Of a stretch of 5,929 nucleotides of DNA, positions 1 to 5,789 are shown piece by piece (the stretch's first letter is position 1; each line of letters begins with the position of its first letter). This DNA comes from an uncultured Eubacteriales bacterium (GTDB lineage Bacteria > Bacillota > Clostridia > Oscillospirales > Acutalibacteraceae). The stretch is from contig ONSE01000010.1 in the NCBI GenBank assembly GCA_900320415.1, positions 1 to 5,929 of the forward strand, written 5' to 3'. The position numbers and the translations under genes were made by a program. Below the pieces are notes generated by a model. The model did not search any database. It saw only the letters and a program-made list of their open reading frames with translations, and was not told where the DNA came from.

Positions 1-161
1 GCCTCATCGATAGAGTTGGAAAGGATCTCAAACACCGAATGCTGACAGCCGTCAATACCGTCCGACCCGAAAATGACCGCGGGCCTTTTGCGGACTCTGT
101 CGGCGCCCTTCAGCGTGGTGATACTGTGGTTTCCGTAATCCGTCGTCTTTTTTCCTGCCAT
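1..161 (-). CDS. Type IIA DNA topoisomerase B subunit (GyrB/ParE-like), N-terminal fragment
   Basis: This is the first 53 codons of a gene that runs off the left edge. The ATG is at 161-159. The reading begins MAGKKTTDYG and continues through I-T-T-L-K-G-x-D-R-V-R-K-R-P, the standard start of the GHKL ATPase domain of GyrB and ParE. Next comes FEILSNSIDEA, which keeps the catalytic Glu (E45) and the Mg/ATP-binding Asn (N49), equivalent to E42 and N46 of E. coli GyrB. The usual R-P-G-M-Y-I-G is replaced by R-P-A-V-I-F-G, and G-L-H-H by G-C-Q-H, so this is a divergent member, perhaps a second topoisomerase alongside the housekeeping gyrase. The family cuts and passes duplex DNA using ATP, with a GyrA/ParC partner that should lie just downstream (not visible). 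The gene starts 14 nt after the uvrB stop. Family assignment is firm; whether it is a gyrase or topoisomerase IV cannot be told from the fragment. Confidence 0.88.
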   Translation of the reverse strand, partial: MAGKKTTDYGNHSITTLKGADRVRKRPAVIFGSDGIDGCQHSVFEILSNSIDE

Positions 162-172
162 TTCAAATACTT

Positions 173-177
173 CTCCT
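173..177 (-). promoter_or_regulatory. Ribosome binding site of the topoisomerase gene, overlapping the uvrB stop
   Basis: On the minus strand AGGAG lies 11 nt before the ATG at 161. Its first two bases, A and G, are also the last two of the uvrB TAG stop (178-176). Ribosomes finishing uvrB therefore sit on the initiation site of the next gene, which suggests coupled translation. Confidence 0.7.
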
Positions 178-2134
178 ATTTCTCTCCGCGCAGCTTTTTG
201 ATCTTGTCGCGCAGATAGGCGGCGTGCTCGAATTCCAGCAGCCGCGCCGCCGCTTTCATTTCTTTTGTGAGACTTTCGATCAGCTGCTGACGCTGCGCCT
301 TCGAAAGCTTCTTTGTATTCTTGAACTCACCGTCACTGTGAGTGGATATTTCTATGATATCGCTGACCTTCTTGACGATCGTCCTGGGCGTGATGCCGTG
401 GTCAACGTTGTACTGATGCTGAATCTCTCTCCTGCGGTTGGTTTCCTCGATCGCGACACGCATGGATTCCGTCACGCTGTCGGCGTACATGATGACCAGA
501 CCCTCGCTGTTGCGCGCGGCGCGTCCGACGATCTGGATCAGGGAGCGCGTGCTGCGCAGAAAACCCTCCTTGTCCGCGTCGAGTATCGCCACAAGCGAAA
601 CCTCGGGTATGTCAAGTCCTTCTCTGAGCAGGTTGATGCCGACAAGAACGTCGAACTCTCCCAGACGCAGGTCTCGCACGATCTCCATGCGCTCCACGGT
701 GTCGATGTCATGGTGCATATAGCGGACGCGGATCCCCATGGTTTCGAGATAGGTCGTCAGATCCTCCGCCATCTTCTTGGTGAGGGTCGTGACGAGGGTG
801 CGCTGCTTTTTGGCGGCGCGGACGTTGATCTCCGAAACCAGATCGTCAAGCTGTCCCTCGGTGGGACGGACGGAGATCTCGGGGTCGAGCAGGCCTGTGG
901 GACGGATGATCTGCTCCGCGACAACCTTGCTCTTTTCCAGCTCCAGATCACCGGGAGTAGCGCTGACGAACACCGCCTGGTTGATGTGGGCGTAGAACTC
1001 GTCAAAATTCAGCGGACGGTTGTCATACGCCGAGGGCAGGCGGAAGCCGTAGTCCACCAGGCTCTTTTTGCGCGCGTGGTCGCCCGCGTACATTCCGCGC
1101 ACCTGCGGCAGGGTGACGTGGGACTCATCGACAAAGAGCAGAAAGTCCTCGGGAAAATAGTCGAGGAGCGTGTAGGGCGAGGAGCCCGGCGGTCTGCCGG
1201 ACAGCACGCGCGAATAGTTCTCAATGCCCGTGCAGAAGCCGATCTCCTGCAGCATTTCCATATCGTAGCGCGTGCGCTGCTCAATGCGCTGCGCCTCCAG
1301 CAGCTTTCCGTTTTCACGGAAGTATGCGAGGCGTTCCTGCAGCTCGCGCTCGATCTCCGCGAGTGCCTTCTTCATCTTGTCCCTCGACACGATATAGTGC
1401 GAGGCGGGATAGATGGCGGCGTGGCGCAGCAACGCCTTCAGCTCTCCCGTGAGAGGATTGATCTCGGAAATGCGGTCAATTTCATCTCCGAAAAACTCCA
1501 CACGGATGATCGAATCATTGGAGGAGGCGGGGAATATCTCCACCACATCTCCCCTGACGCGGAATTTATTGCGGATGAAATTGATATCGTTTCTCTCGTA
1601 TTGCAGTTCAACGAGCTTCTTGACTAAATCATCGCGGGATTTCTCCATTCCCGGACGTAGTGATATCACCATGTTGCGGTAATCGATCGGGTCGCCCAGA
1701 CTGTAAATACAGGAAACAGACGCGACGATGATCACGTCGCGCCGCTCCGACAGCGCAAGCGTCGCGCTGTGGCGCAGCTTGTCTATCTCGTCGTTAATAG
1801 AGCTGTCCTTCTCGATATAGGTATCTGTCTGCGCGACATACGCCTCGGGCTGGTAGTAGTCGTAGTAGGACACGAAGTACTCCACCGCGTTGTCGGGGAA
1901 AAACTCCTTGAACTCGCTGCAAAGCTGCGCGGCAAGCGTCTTGTTGTGCGCCAGTACCAGCGTGGGACGCTGCAGGCGCTCGATCACGTTCGCCATGGTG
2001 AAGGTCTTGCCCGAGCCCGTCACGCCGAGAAGCGTCTGCTCCTTGTTGCCTGCCTCGATGCTTTTGACAAGCGTTTCTATGGTCTGAGGCTGGTCGCCTG
2101 TCGGTTGGTATTTTGAATGAATCTTAAATTCCAT
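176..2134 (-). CDS. uvrB: UvrABC excision repair system, subunit UvrB
   Basis: This is the 652-residue damage-verifying subunit of nucleotide excision repair. The family receives damaged DNA from UvrA, unwinds it locally with ATP and recruits the UvrC nuclease in the cytoplasm. Seen in order: Walker A GVTGSGKT (37-44); the beta-hairpin region YYDYYQPEAY (90-99) that inserts between the strands; RPPGSSPYTLLDYFPED (about 314-330); the Walker B/DEAD-like DESH (336-339); SATPG (391-395); the arginine-finger motif QIVGRAARN (534-542); and a C-terminal UVR motif (about 615-650) that binds UvrC. Length and all motifs are normal, so the protein should be active. The start is secure: an in-frame TGA lies four codons upstream of the ATG, with no start codon between. 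It begins 4 nt after the radC stop and lacks a Shine-Dalgarno at normal distance; the nearest purine run, GAGAG, is 16 nt away. Translation is therefore probably coupled to radC. uvrA does not follow, although it often does in Bacillota. Confidence 0.98.
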   Translation of the reverse strand: MEFKIHSKYQPTGDQPQTIETLVKSIEAGNKEQTLLGVTGSGKTFTMANVIERLQRPTLVLAHNKTLAAQLCSEFKEFFPDNAVEYFVSYYDYYQPEAYVAQTDTYIEKDSSINDEIDKLRHSATLALSERRDVIIVASVSCIYSLGDPIDYRNMVISLRPGMEKSRDDLVKKLVELQYERNDINFIRNKFRVRGDVVEIFPASSNDSIIRVEFFGDEIDRISEINPLTGELKALLRHAAIYPASHYIVSRDKMKKALAEIERELQERLAYFRENGKLLEAQRIEQRTRYDMEMLQEIGFCTGIENYSRVLSGRPPGSSPYTLLDYFPEDFLLFVDESHVTLPQVRGMYAGDHARKKSLVDYGFRLPSAYDNRPLNFDEFYAHINQAVFVSATPGDLELEKSKVVAEQIIRPTGLLDPEISVRPTEGQLDDLVSEINVRAAKKQRTLVTTLTKKMAEDLTTYLETMGIRVRYMHHDIDTVERMEIVRDLRLGEFDVLVGINLLREGLDIPEVSLVAILDADKEGFLRSTRSLIQIVGRAARNSEGLVIMYADSVTESMRVAIEETNRRREIQHQYNVDHGITPRTIVKKVSDIIEISTHSDGEFKNTKKLSKAQRQQLIESLTKEMKAAARLLEFEHAAYLRDKIKKLRGEK

Positions 2135-2138
2135 AAGC

Positions 2139-2822
2139 TTACATCAAATTACTCTCGCGCAGCGATATATAATCGCCGTCCGCGACGATATAATGATCCA
2201 GAAGTCTGACGCCGACGTTGCGGAGCACCTGAGCGATCAGCTTCGTGGTCGTGAGGTCTGTCTGTGAGGGCAGCGCGCTGCCGCTCGGATGGTTGTGCGC
2301 TATAAAGGCGATTTTGGCGTTGTGACGAATGGCAAGCTCCACGATTTTGCGCACGGGAAAATCCGAGGAGCTGACGGAGCCCTTGGCGATCACGTCAAAA
2401 TAGACCATCTTTCCCTTGGCGTCTCCGAGTACGAGCACCACCACCTCGGAGGTCCTTCCGATGAACTTCTGCTTGACGATATCGCCGAGGGTCTCGAGAT
2501 CTATGGCGTTATTCTCCTGCAGCCGCGATTCGTTGTACAGCCTCGACATCTCAGGCAGCAGCTTGAGCAAAGCCGCCGCGTTTTCGGAAAGTCCGAAATC
2601 ACGCTGCAGCTCATCGATCGGCGCGTCGCACACACAGCAGATGGTTCGGTACCGTTCCAGCAGACGGTGCGCAAGCGGATTCGTGTCCTTGCGCGGAATA
2701 GCATAGAACAAAAACAGCTCCAGCGCCTGATGATCCTCAAAGCCGTCCAGCCCGTTTTCAATAAATCGTTTTCTCAACCTTTCCCTGTGTCCCGAATGCT
2801 CGGAGCCCTTTGCCGCTGCCAT
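2139..2822 (-). CDS. radC: RadC-family JAB/MPN-domain protein
   Basis: This 227-residue protein is full length for RadC. The N-terminal part (about 12-95) matches the helical UPF0758/helix-hairpin-helix-like region, with GHRERLRKRF and a D-x-x-A-L-E-L-F-L stretch. The C-terminal part (about 100-227) is an MPN domain with an intact JAMM metal site: E126, H176-N-H178-P-S-G and D189, giving the expected H-x-H-x10-D spacing. A zinc-dependent hydrolase fold is therefore likely. The substrate is not known for the family, and its historic link to DNA repair in E. coli has been questioned. The ATG at 2822-2820 has AGGAG six bases upstream (2829-2833). The gene begins 13 nt after pyrE and ends 4 nt before uvrB. 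The position next to uvrB agrees with a role in DNA metabolism but does not prove one. The short Cys run C62-C63-x-C65 in the linker is unusual and may be incidental. Confidence 0.93.
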   Translation of the reverse strand: MAAAKGSEHSGHRERLRKRFIENGLDGFEDHQALELFLFYAIPRKDTNPLAHRLLERYRTICCVCDAPIDELQRDFGLSENAAALLKLLPEMSRLYNESRLQENNAIDLETLGDIVKQKFIGRTSEVVVLVLGDAKGKMVYFDVIAKGSVSSSDFPVRKIVELAIRHNAKIAFIAHNHPSGSALPSQTDLTTTKLIAQVLRNVGVRLLDHYIVADGDYISLRESNLM

Positions 2823-2835
2823 CGCTCTCTCCTGT

Positions 2836-3513
2836 TTACGCCTTTACGCCGTACTGCTCATAGTAGGCGTCGATCGCCGCCTTGAGCTTATCGTCTATGA
2901 TTACCTTGCCCTTGTATTCCCTGTTGTAGAGATGCTCAACAACCTCTGCCATTGTCACGATGGCGGTTGTTTTCAGACCGTATTTTTCCTCGATTTCGGC
3001 AAGTGCGCTCTTCTCTCCCTGACCTCTCTCCATGCGGTCAACGGACACGACCAGACCGATGGGATCAACGTCGCCCTGCGCCTTGATGATGGGGAGAGTT
3101 TCCTCGATGGAGGTTCCGGCAGTGGTGACGTCCTCGATGATGACCACCTTGTCGCCGTCCTGAATCGGGCTGCCGAGCAGAATACCCTTGTCGCCGTGAT
3201 CCTTGATCTCCTTGCGGTTGGAACAGTAGCGGATATCCCTGTCGTACTTCTCACTGATGGCGATGGTCGCCGCTACCGAAAGCGGAATGCCCTTGTAGGC
3301 GGGGCCGAAGAGCACATCGAAATCCAGTCCGAAACGGCTGTTGATGGCTTCCGCGTAATACGCGCCGAGTCTGCGCAGCTGAGCGCCTGTTCTGTAAAAG
3401 CCCGTGTTGACAAAGAAGGGCGTCTTTCTGCCGCTCTTTGTCACGAAGTCGCCGAACTTCAGCACCTGACAATCTACCATAAACTCAATAAATTCCTTTT
3501 TATAAGCTTCCAT
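2836..3513 (-). CDS. pyrE: Orotate phosphoribosyltransferase
   Basis: PyrE (225 residues, normal length) converts orotate and PRPP to orotidine 5'-phosphate and pyrophosphate, the fifth step of de novo UMP synthesis, as a cytosolic dimer. The sequence shows FGDFVTKSGRKTPFFVNTG near the N-terminus (20-38); FGPAYKG (69-75); the mobile catalytic loop NRKEIKDHGDKG (99-110), which comes from the partner subunit in known structures; and the PRPP-binding signature VVIIEDVTTAGTS (123-135). All key residues are present. The ATG at 3513-3511 follows an excellent AGGAGG (3521-3526) by seven bases. It is the first gene after the promoter at 3558-3586 and heads the pyrE-radC-uvrB-topoisomerase run. No other pyr genes are next to it. 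The leader is too short for a PyrR attenuator, so any pyrimidine control would have to act another way. Confidence 0.97.
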   Translation of the reverse strand: MEAYKKEFIEFMVDCQVLKFGDFVTKSGRKTPFFVNTGFYRTGAQLRRLGAYYAEAINSRFGLDFDVLFGPAYKGIPLSVAATIAISEKYDRDIRYCSNRKEIKDHGDKGILLGSPIQDGDKVVIIEDVTTAGTSIEETLPIIKAQGDVDPIGLVVSVDRMERGQGEKSALAEIEEKYGLKTTAIVTMAEVVEHLYNREYKGKVIIDDKLKAAIDAYYEQYGVKA

Positions 3514-3525
3514 AGTTTTACCTCC

Positions 3526-3543
3526 TGCAAATATTTGTTTGCA
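3526..3543 (-). promoter_or_regulatory. Small leader hairpin abutting the pyrE ribosome binding site
   Basis: On the minus strand TGCAAA (3543-3538) and TTTGCA (3531-3526) are perfect complements around the six-base loop CAAATA. The last stem base is the first A of the AGGAGG ribosome binding site. In a leader of about 38 nt this hairpin would be the main structure. At six pairs, mostly A-U, it is weak. It could modulate pyrE translation or mRNA stability, but may be chance in an AT-rich leader. Confidence 0.35.
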
Positions 3544-3557
3544 TACCTTGACGTTTT

Positions 3558-3586
3558 ATTTTAGCACAGGAATTTGATTTTGTCCA
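3558..3586 (-). promoter_or_regulatory. Sigma-A-type promoter for pyrE-radC-uvrB
   Basis: The minus strand has TGGACA (3586-3581) as -35, a 17-base spacer, and TAAAAT (3563-3558) as -10, preceded by TGC, the extended -10 signature. Each hexamer matches consensus at five of six positions. Transcription should start near 3551, giving a 5' leader of about 38 nt before the pyrE ATG. A weaker second candidate lies just upstream: TTGTCA (3620-3615), 17 bases, then TGAAAT (3597-3592). No other promoter is evident before radC, uvrB or the topoisomerase gene, whose upstream gaps are 4 to 14 nt. Confidence 0.75.
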
Positions 3587-3602
3587 CACATATTTCACTT
3601 TT

Positions 3603-3626
3603 GCCGGTTTTATATGACAAAACGGC
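3603..3626 (-). repeat. Second inverted repeat sharing an arm with the terminator
   Basis: On the minus strand GCCGTTTT (3626-3619) can pair with AAAACCGGC (3611-3603), leaving one bulged C and a seven-base loop. Its left arm overlaps the 3' arm of the 3621-3654 hairpin, so the two structures exclude each other. The upstream hairpin is longer and is transcribed first, so it should normally win. The arrangement may be chance, or it may protect the mRNA end after read-through. Confidence 0.3.
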
Positions 3627-3654
3627 CCAAAACTCTTCCGAGCCCTGAGCCGTT
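3611..3654 (-). terminator. Probable intrinsic terminator of the envelope operon
   Basis: Starting six bases after the acyltransferase stop, minus-strand bases 3654-3621 can fold into a continuous 15-pair stem: AACGGCTCAGGGCTC against GAGTTTTGGGCCGTT. Four of the pairs are G-U. The loop is GGAA, a GNRA tetraloop. The following tract is short (TT ending the stem, then TTGTCATAT), so termination may be partial and some transcripts could read into pyrE. On the plus strand the same hairpin is followed by a better T run (3656-3667), but there is no plus-strand gene for it to serve. Confidence 0.7.
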
Positions 3655-3659
3655 GTTTC

Positions 3660-4709
3660 TTATTTTTTCGTCCTGCCGACGGCAAGCAGCTGCTTGGTCG
3701 GAAAAGAAAAGAATCCGAGTGAGCAAAAGAAGGTAAGACCGATCGCCAACGCGATATAAATCAGCGTGGCAAGAGTGCTTCCCGTAAACCGCTCGATTTT
3801 TTCATAAATCTGAAACTCCTCCGCCGCGATCAGAAAGACCTTGTGCCAGAAATAGATTTGCAGCGTCCGCGCTCCTATCACGGTAAAATAACCGAGATTG
3901 CGGTTCGGCATCAGCGCCAGAAGCGCCACGCCGAACGCGGCCGCTATCAGATAGGAAAGAATACGAAAAAACGGACCGAATACATAATACTCATCCAAAG
4001 CGGTGAAGCGGTTTCTTCCGGTGAACATCGGGCGCATGAACTGCGCGAAGGGCAAATCAAACACAAAGAGCAGGACCATAGCGACAAGAAACACCGCCGC
4101 GGCTATCTTCAGCCAATTCTTGTCCAGCGCCTTCAAAAGTACGGCAGGGTCAAGGTAATAGCCCAGGAGATATACGGGGAAAAACACCACGATCCTCATA
4201 AGTGCGAACCAGTCGCCGAGATTACTGTCATAGCCTGCCATACAGCCCACCAGAAGGGAAAGCCCGAGCACCAAACGCTTGTCAAGTCCCCGCAGCAGCC
4301 ACGTGAGCATCAGGAACGCCGCCATTGCCCACATGAACCACGCGTAGGTGTCGTAAACGTCAAACACCGCGTAAACGGGACTCGTCTGCAGCAGAAGATT
4401 GACAACCGAAGTCAGGATCCTCAAGACAATTCCGATCAGAATAAACGAAAGCACCTTATATTTCGGGAATTTCGTCTCCTCGTTCATCGGCTTGACAAAC
4501 AATCCGCTCACAAAGATAAACAGCGGCATATGGAACGCGTAGATCAGAGAATAAAGACTTTTTTCCAGTCCGTTGCCCTCAAAGTCGGTCAGAAAATTGA
4601 TGGCGTGTCCGATCACCACCAGAAATATCGCCAGACACTTGATATTGTCGTAAAGGTAAATCCTCTCTTTTGGAGGATTTACGGAAAGATGTTGTACTTC
4701 CTGTTTCAA
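3660..4709 (-). CDS. Membrane acyltransferase, Acyltransferase_3 family (OafA/NolL-like)
   Basis: This 349-residue multipass membrane protein has about ten hydrophobic segments. It belongs to the group that moves acyl, usually acetyl, groups onto sugars of surface polysaccharides, peptidoglycan or lipids. Family marks are D21-N-I-K followed by G34-H35 in the first helix, FHMPLFIFVSG (59-69), the AWFMWAM segment (123-129), R172 with FFPVYLLGYYL (176-186), and a C-terminal RTLQIYFWH (281-289). The pattern is closest to the fucose 4-O-acetylase-like group, but the acceptor cannot be read from sequence. The start codon is TTG (4709-4707): the next in-frame Met is M61, inside the conserved FHMPLF motif, and a good AAGGAG sits seven bases upstream of the TTG. 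It is the last gene of its operon, 11 nt after the lipoprotein, and is followed by a terminator hairpin. The C-terminus ends with basic residues (GRTKK), probably cytoplasmic. Confidence 0.88.
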   Translation of the reverse strand: MKQEVQHLSVNPPKERIYLYDNIKCLAIFLVVIGHAINFLTDFEGNGLEKSLYSLIYAFHMPLFIFVSGLFVKPMNEETKFPKYKVLSFILIGIVLRILTSVVNLLLQTSPVYAVFDVYDTYAWFMWAMAAFLMLTWLLRGLDKRLVLGLSLLVGCMAGYDSNLGDWFALMRIVVFFPVYLLGYYLDPAVLLKALDKNWLKIAAAVFLVAMVLLFVFDLPFAQFMRPMFTGRNRFTALDEYYVFGPFFRILSYLIAAAFGVALLALMPNRNLGYFTVIGARTLQIYFWHKVFLIAAEEFQIYEKIERFTGSTLATLIYIALAIGLTFFCSLGFFSFPTKQLLAVGRTKK

Positions 4710-4716
4710 GCCGCTG

Positions 4717-4722
4717 CTCCTT
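4717..4722 (-). promoter_or_regulatory. Ribosome binding site that fixes the TTG start of the acyltransferase
   Basis: AAGGAG on the minus strand lies seven bases before the TTG at 4709. Its first two bases, AA, are also the last two of the TAA stop of the lipoprotein gene (4723-4721). Spacing and strength support initiation at TTG rather than at a far-downstream Met, and the overlap suggests coupling to the preceding gene. Confidence 0.75.
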
Positions 4723-5125
4723 ACTGTTTGATAAAATAAACCTCATACCCGCCGTAGGGTACGACGAGCAAGGGTGACTCACCGTCATTTTTTACGGTGA
4801 ACTGCTCCTCGGTGCCGTCGTCGAACAGCGCGTTCACCGCGCCGTCCTTCCATTCATAGACACCTGTGTGCGTGCCGTCCGACGGATCGCCCGGGCTGAG
4901 CCAGAGTTCAAAGGTCTTGTTGTCCGAAAAGGTGAGCGAGCCCTGATAGTTGCTGTAAACCGTACCGTACACCTCTTCGGTCGTCACCTCGTCGCCGCTG
5001 GTATTTGTCGCGCGGAGCGGCACCCAGACGGTGTTCGGGAGATCCAAAGTCCCGCAGGCGGTCAATACCAAAGCCGACATCACCGCAGCTGTGAGTAACA
5101 CAATCAGCCGAAGACAGTTTCTCAT
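4721..5125 (-). CDS. Small lipoprotein with a domain related to its upstream neighbour
   Basis: This is a 134-residue exported protein of unknown function. Residues 1-23 are a signal peptide: basic start (R2, R6), hydrophobic core 7-21, then the lipobox L21-T-A-C24 followed by Gly. Lgt and LspA should therefore process it to a lipid anchor at C24 on the outer face of the membrane. The mature 111 residues are rich in beta-type and aromatic residues: EVYGTVYSNYQGSLTFSDNKTF (split as 51-58 and 59-72), a G-V-Y-E turn at 88-91, and the ending PYGGYEVYF (123-131). The same pattern recurs in the C-terminal domain of the upstream gene, so the two are likely paralogues. A lipocalin-like or small beta-barrel fold is a guess from the alternating pattern. 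The ATG overlaps the upstream TGA as ATGA (5125-5122), with a modest GGTGA six bases upstream. I do not recognise a named family. Confidence 0.85.
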   Translation of the reverse strand: MRNCLRLIVLLTAAVMSALVLTACGTLDLPNTVWVPLRATNTSGDEVTTEEVYGTVYSNYQGSLTFSDNKTFELWLSPGDPSDGTHTGVYEWKDGAVNALFDDGTEEQFTVKNDGESPLLVVPYGGYEVYFIKQ

Positions 5126-5787
5126 TGGTCTTCACCAAAATAAACGAGGAAGGAACCGTAAAGCACCGTGAAACGCACGGGTGCGCCGCCGTCCCACTCG
5201 GATACCTCGATAATCATGTTCTTATCATTGGTGTAGGTGGCGTGGATCTTATCGTTCTGCACAACATAAGCGCCGCGGTTGTGCTCGCCCGATACCAGCG
5301 TATCGCTGAAGGTCCCGTTCTGCTCGAAAGTCAGAACTCCTTGGTTGTAGTCGTTGCCGAAGACCTCTCTGAGGGTGACAGACTGACCTGTTGACGTATC
5401 GTCAACCTTGCCGTTAGGAACATAGCTCGCGTTGAAGTAGGTCGGCTCAATGCCGTCCTCCATCGGAACCAAAACATTGATGGTTCCTTCTTCCTCAGCA
5501 TGAACACCTGTTTCCGCCTGCGAAGCGTTATCACCCTGCGACACTTCCTGTGACTGCTCTTCCGGCTTGGTTTCCGCCGGCGCGGGTCTTGTCTCCCCCG
5601 CTGTCACGGCAAGCGTTGTTTCCGGAGCCGCTGTTGCCGGCTGTGTTTCCTTTGACCCGAACAGTGACATTCCCCCGTTCATGAAGAAAATGACGCCGCC
5701 GACAATCGCGGCTACGACGATGACCGCTACTACGATCAAAATCACAAGCGGTGCGTTGGAACCCTTTTGTGCGTGCTTTCCTGCCAT
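5122..5787 (-). CDS. Single-pass membrane-anchored protein with extracellular beta-type domain
   Basis: This 221-residue protein has unknown function. Residues 1-12 are basic and probably cytoplasmic (MAGKHAQKGSNA). Residues 13-36 form one Val/Ile-rich transmembrane helix with no cleavage site or lipobox, so the rest should be outside. Residues 46-100 are a low-complexity linker rich in Thr, Ala, Glu, Pro and Gln (for example PAPAETKPEEQSQ), like wall-spanning spacers of Gram-positive surface proteins. Residues 114-221 form a compact domain with EVFGNDYNQGVLTFEQNGTF (141-160), RGAYV (171-175) and LYGSFLVYF (209-217). This resembles the mature part of the lipoprotein encoded next. The ATG is preceded by GAGGG five bases away, located at the end of the upstream gene, which stops only 2 nt before. 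No LPXTG or other sorting motif is present. A ligand-binding or envelope-sensing role is possible but unproven. Confidence 0.82.
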   Translation of the reverse strand: MAGKHAQKGSNAPLVILIVVAVIVVAAIVGGVIFFMNGGMSLFGSKETQPATAAPETTLAVTAGETRPAPAETKPEEQSQEVSQGDNASQAETGVHAEEEGTINVLVPMEDGIEPTYFNASYVPNGKVDDTSTGQSVTLREVFGNDYNQGVLTFEQNGTFSDTLVSGEHNRGAYVVQNDKIHATYTNDKNMIIEVSEWDGGAPVRFTVLYGSFLVYFGEDQ

Positions 5788-5789
5788 TT

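Noticed and set aside
224..1627. A 467-codon open frame on the plus strand opposite uvrB
   Set aside because: It lies wholly antisense to a complete, motif-perfect uvrB; its product is His/Arg/Leu/Val-rich with no recognisable domain, as expected for a shadow frame.
2645..2660. GTTCGGTACCGTTC inside radC, resembling an SOS (LexA) box
   Set aside because: The half-sites are direct repeats of GTTC rather than the inverted GAAC/GTTC needed, and the position is in mid-gene coding sequence.
3514..3560. PyrR-binding attenuator or riboswitch before pyrE
   Set aside because: Only about 38 nt lie between the predicted transcription start and the ATG, with no terminator/antiterminator pair and no known aptamer core.
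2932..3564. A 210-codon plus-strand frame across pyrE and its promoter
   Set aside because: It is antisense to an intact pyrE, would span the divergent regulatory region, and shows no family features.
3592..3620. Second pyrE promoter (TTGTCA, 17 bases, TGAAAT)
   Set aside because: The -10 matches at only four positions and the element overlaps the terminator tail; the promoter at 3558-3586 is clearly better. It is kept only as an alternative.
3843..4739. A 298-codon open frame on the plus strand opposite the acyltransferase
   Set aside because: The product is rich in His, Gln, Lys and Arg, the typical antisense image of a membrane protein, and no ribosome binding site or family motif supports it.
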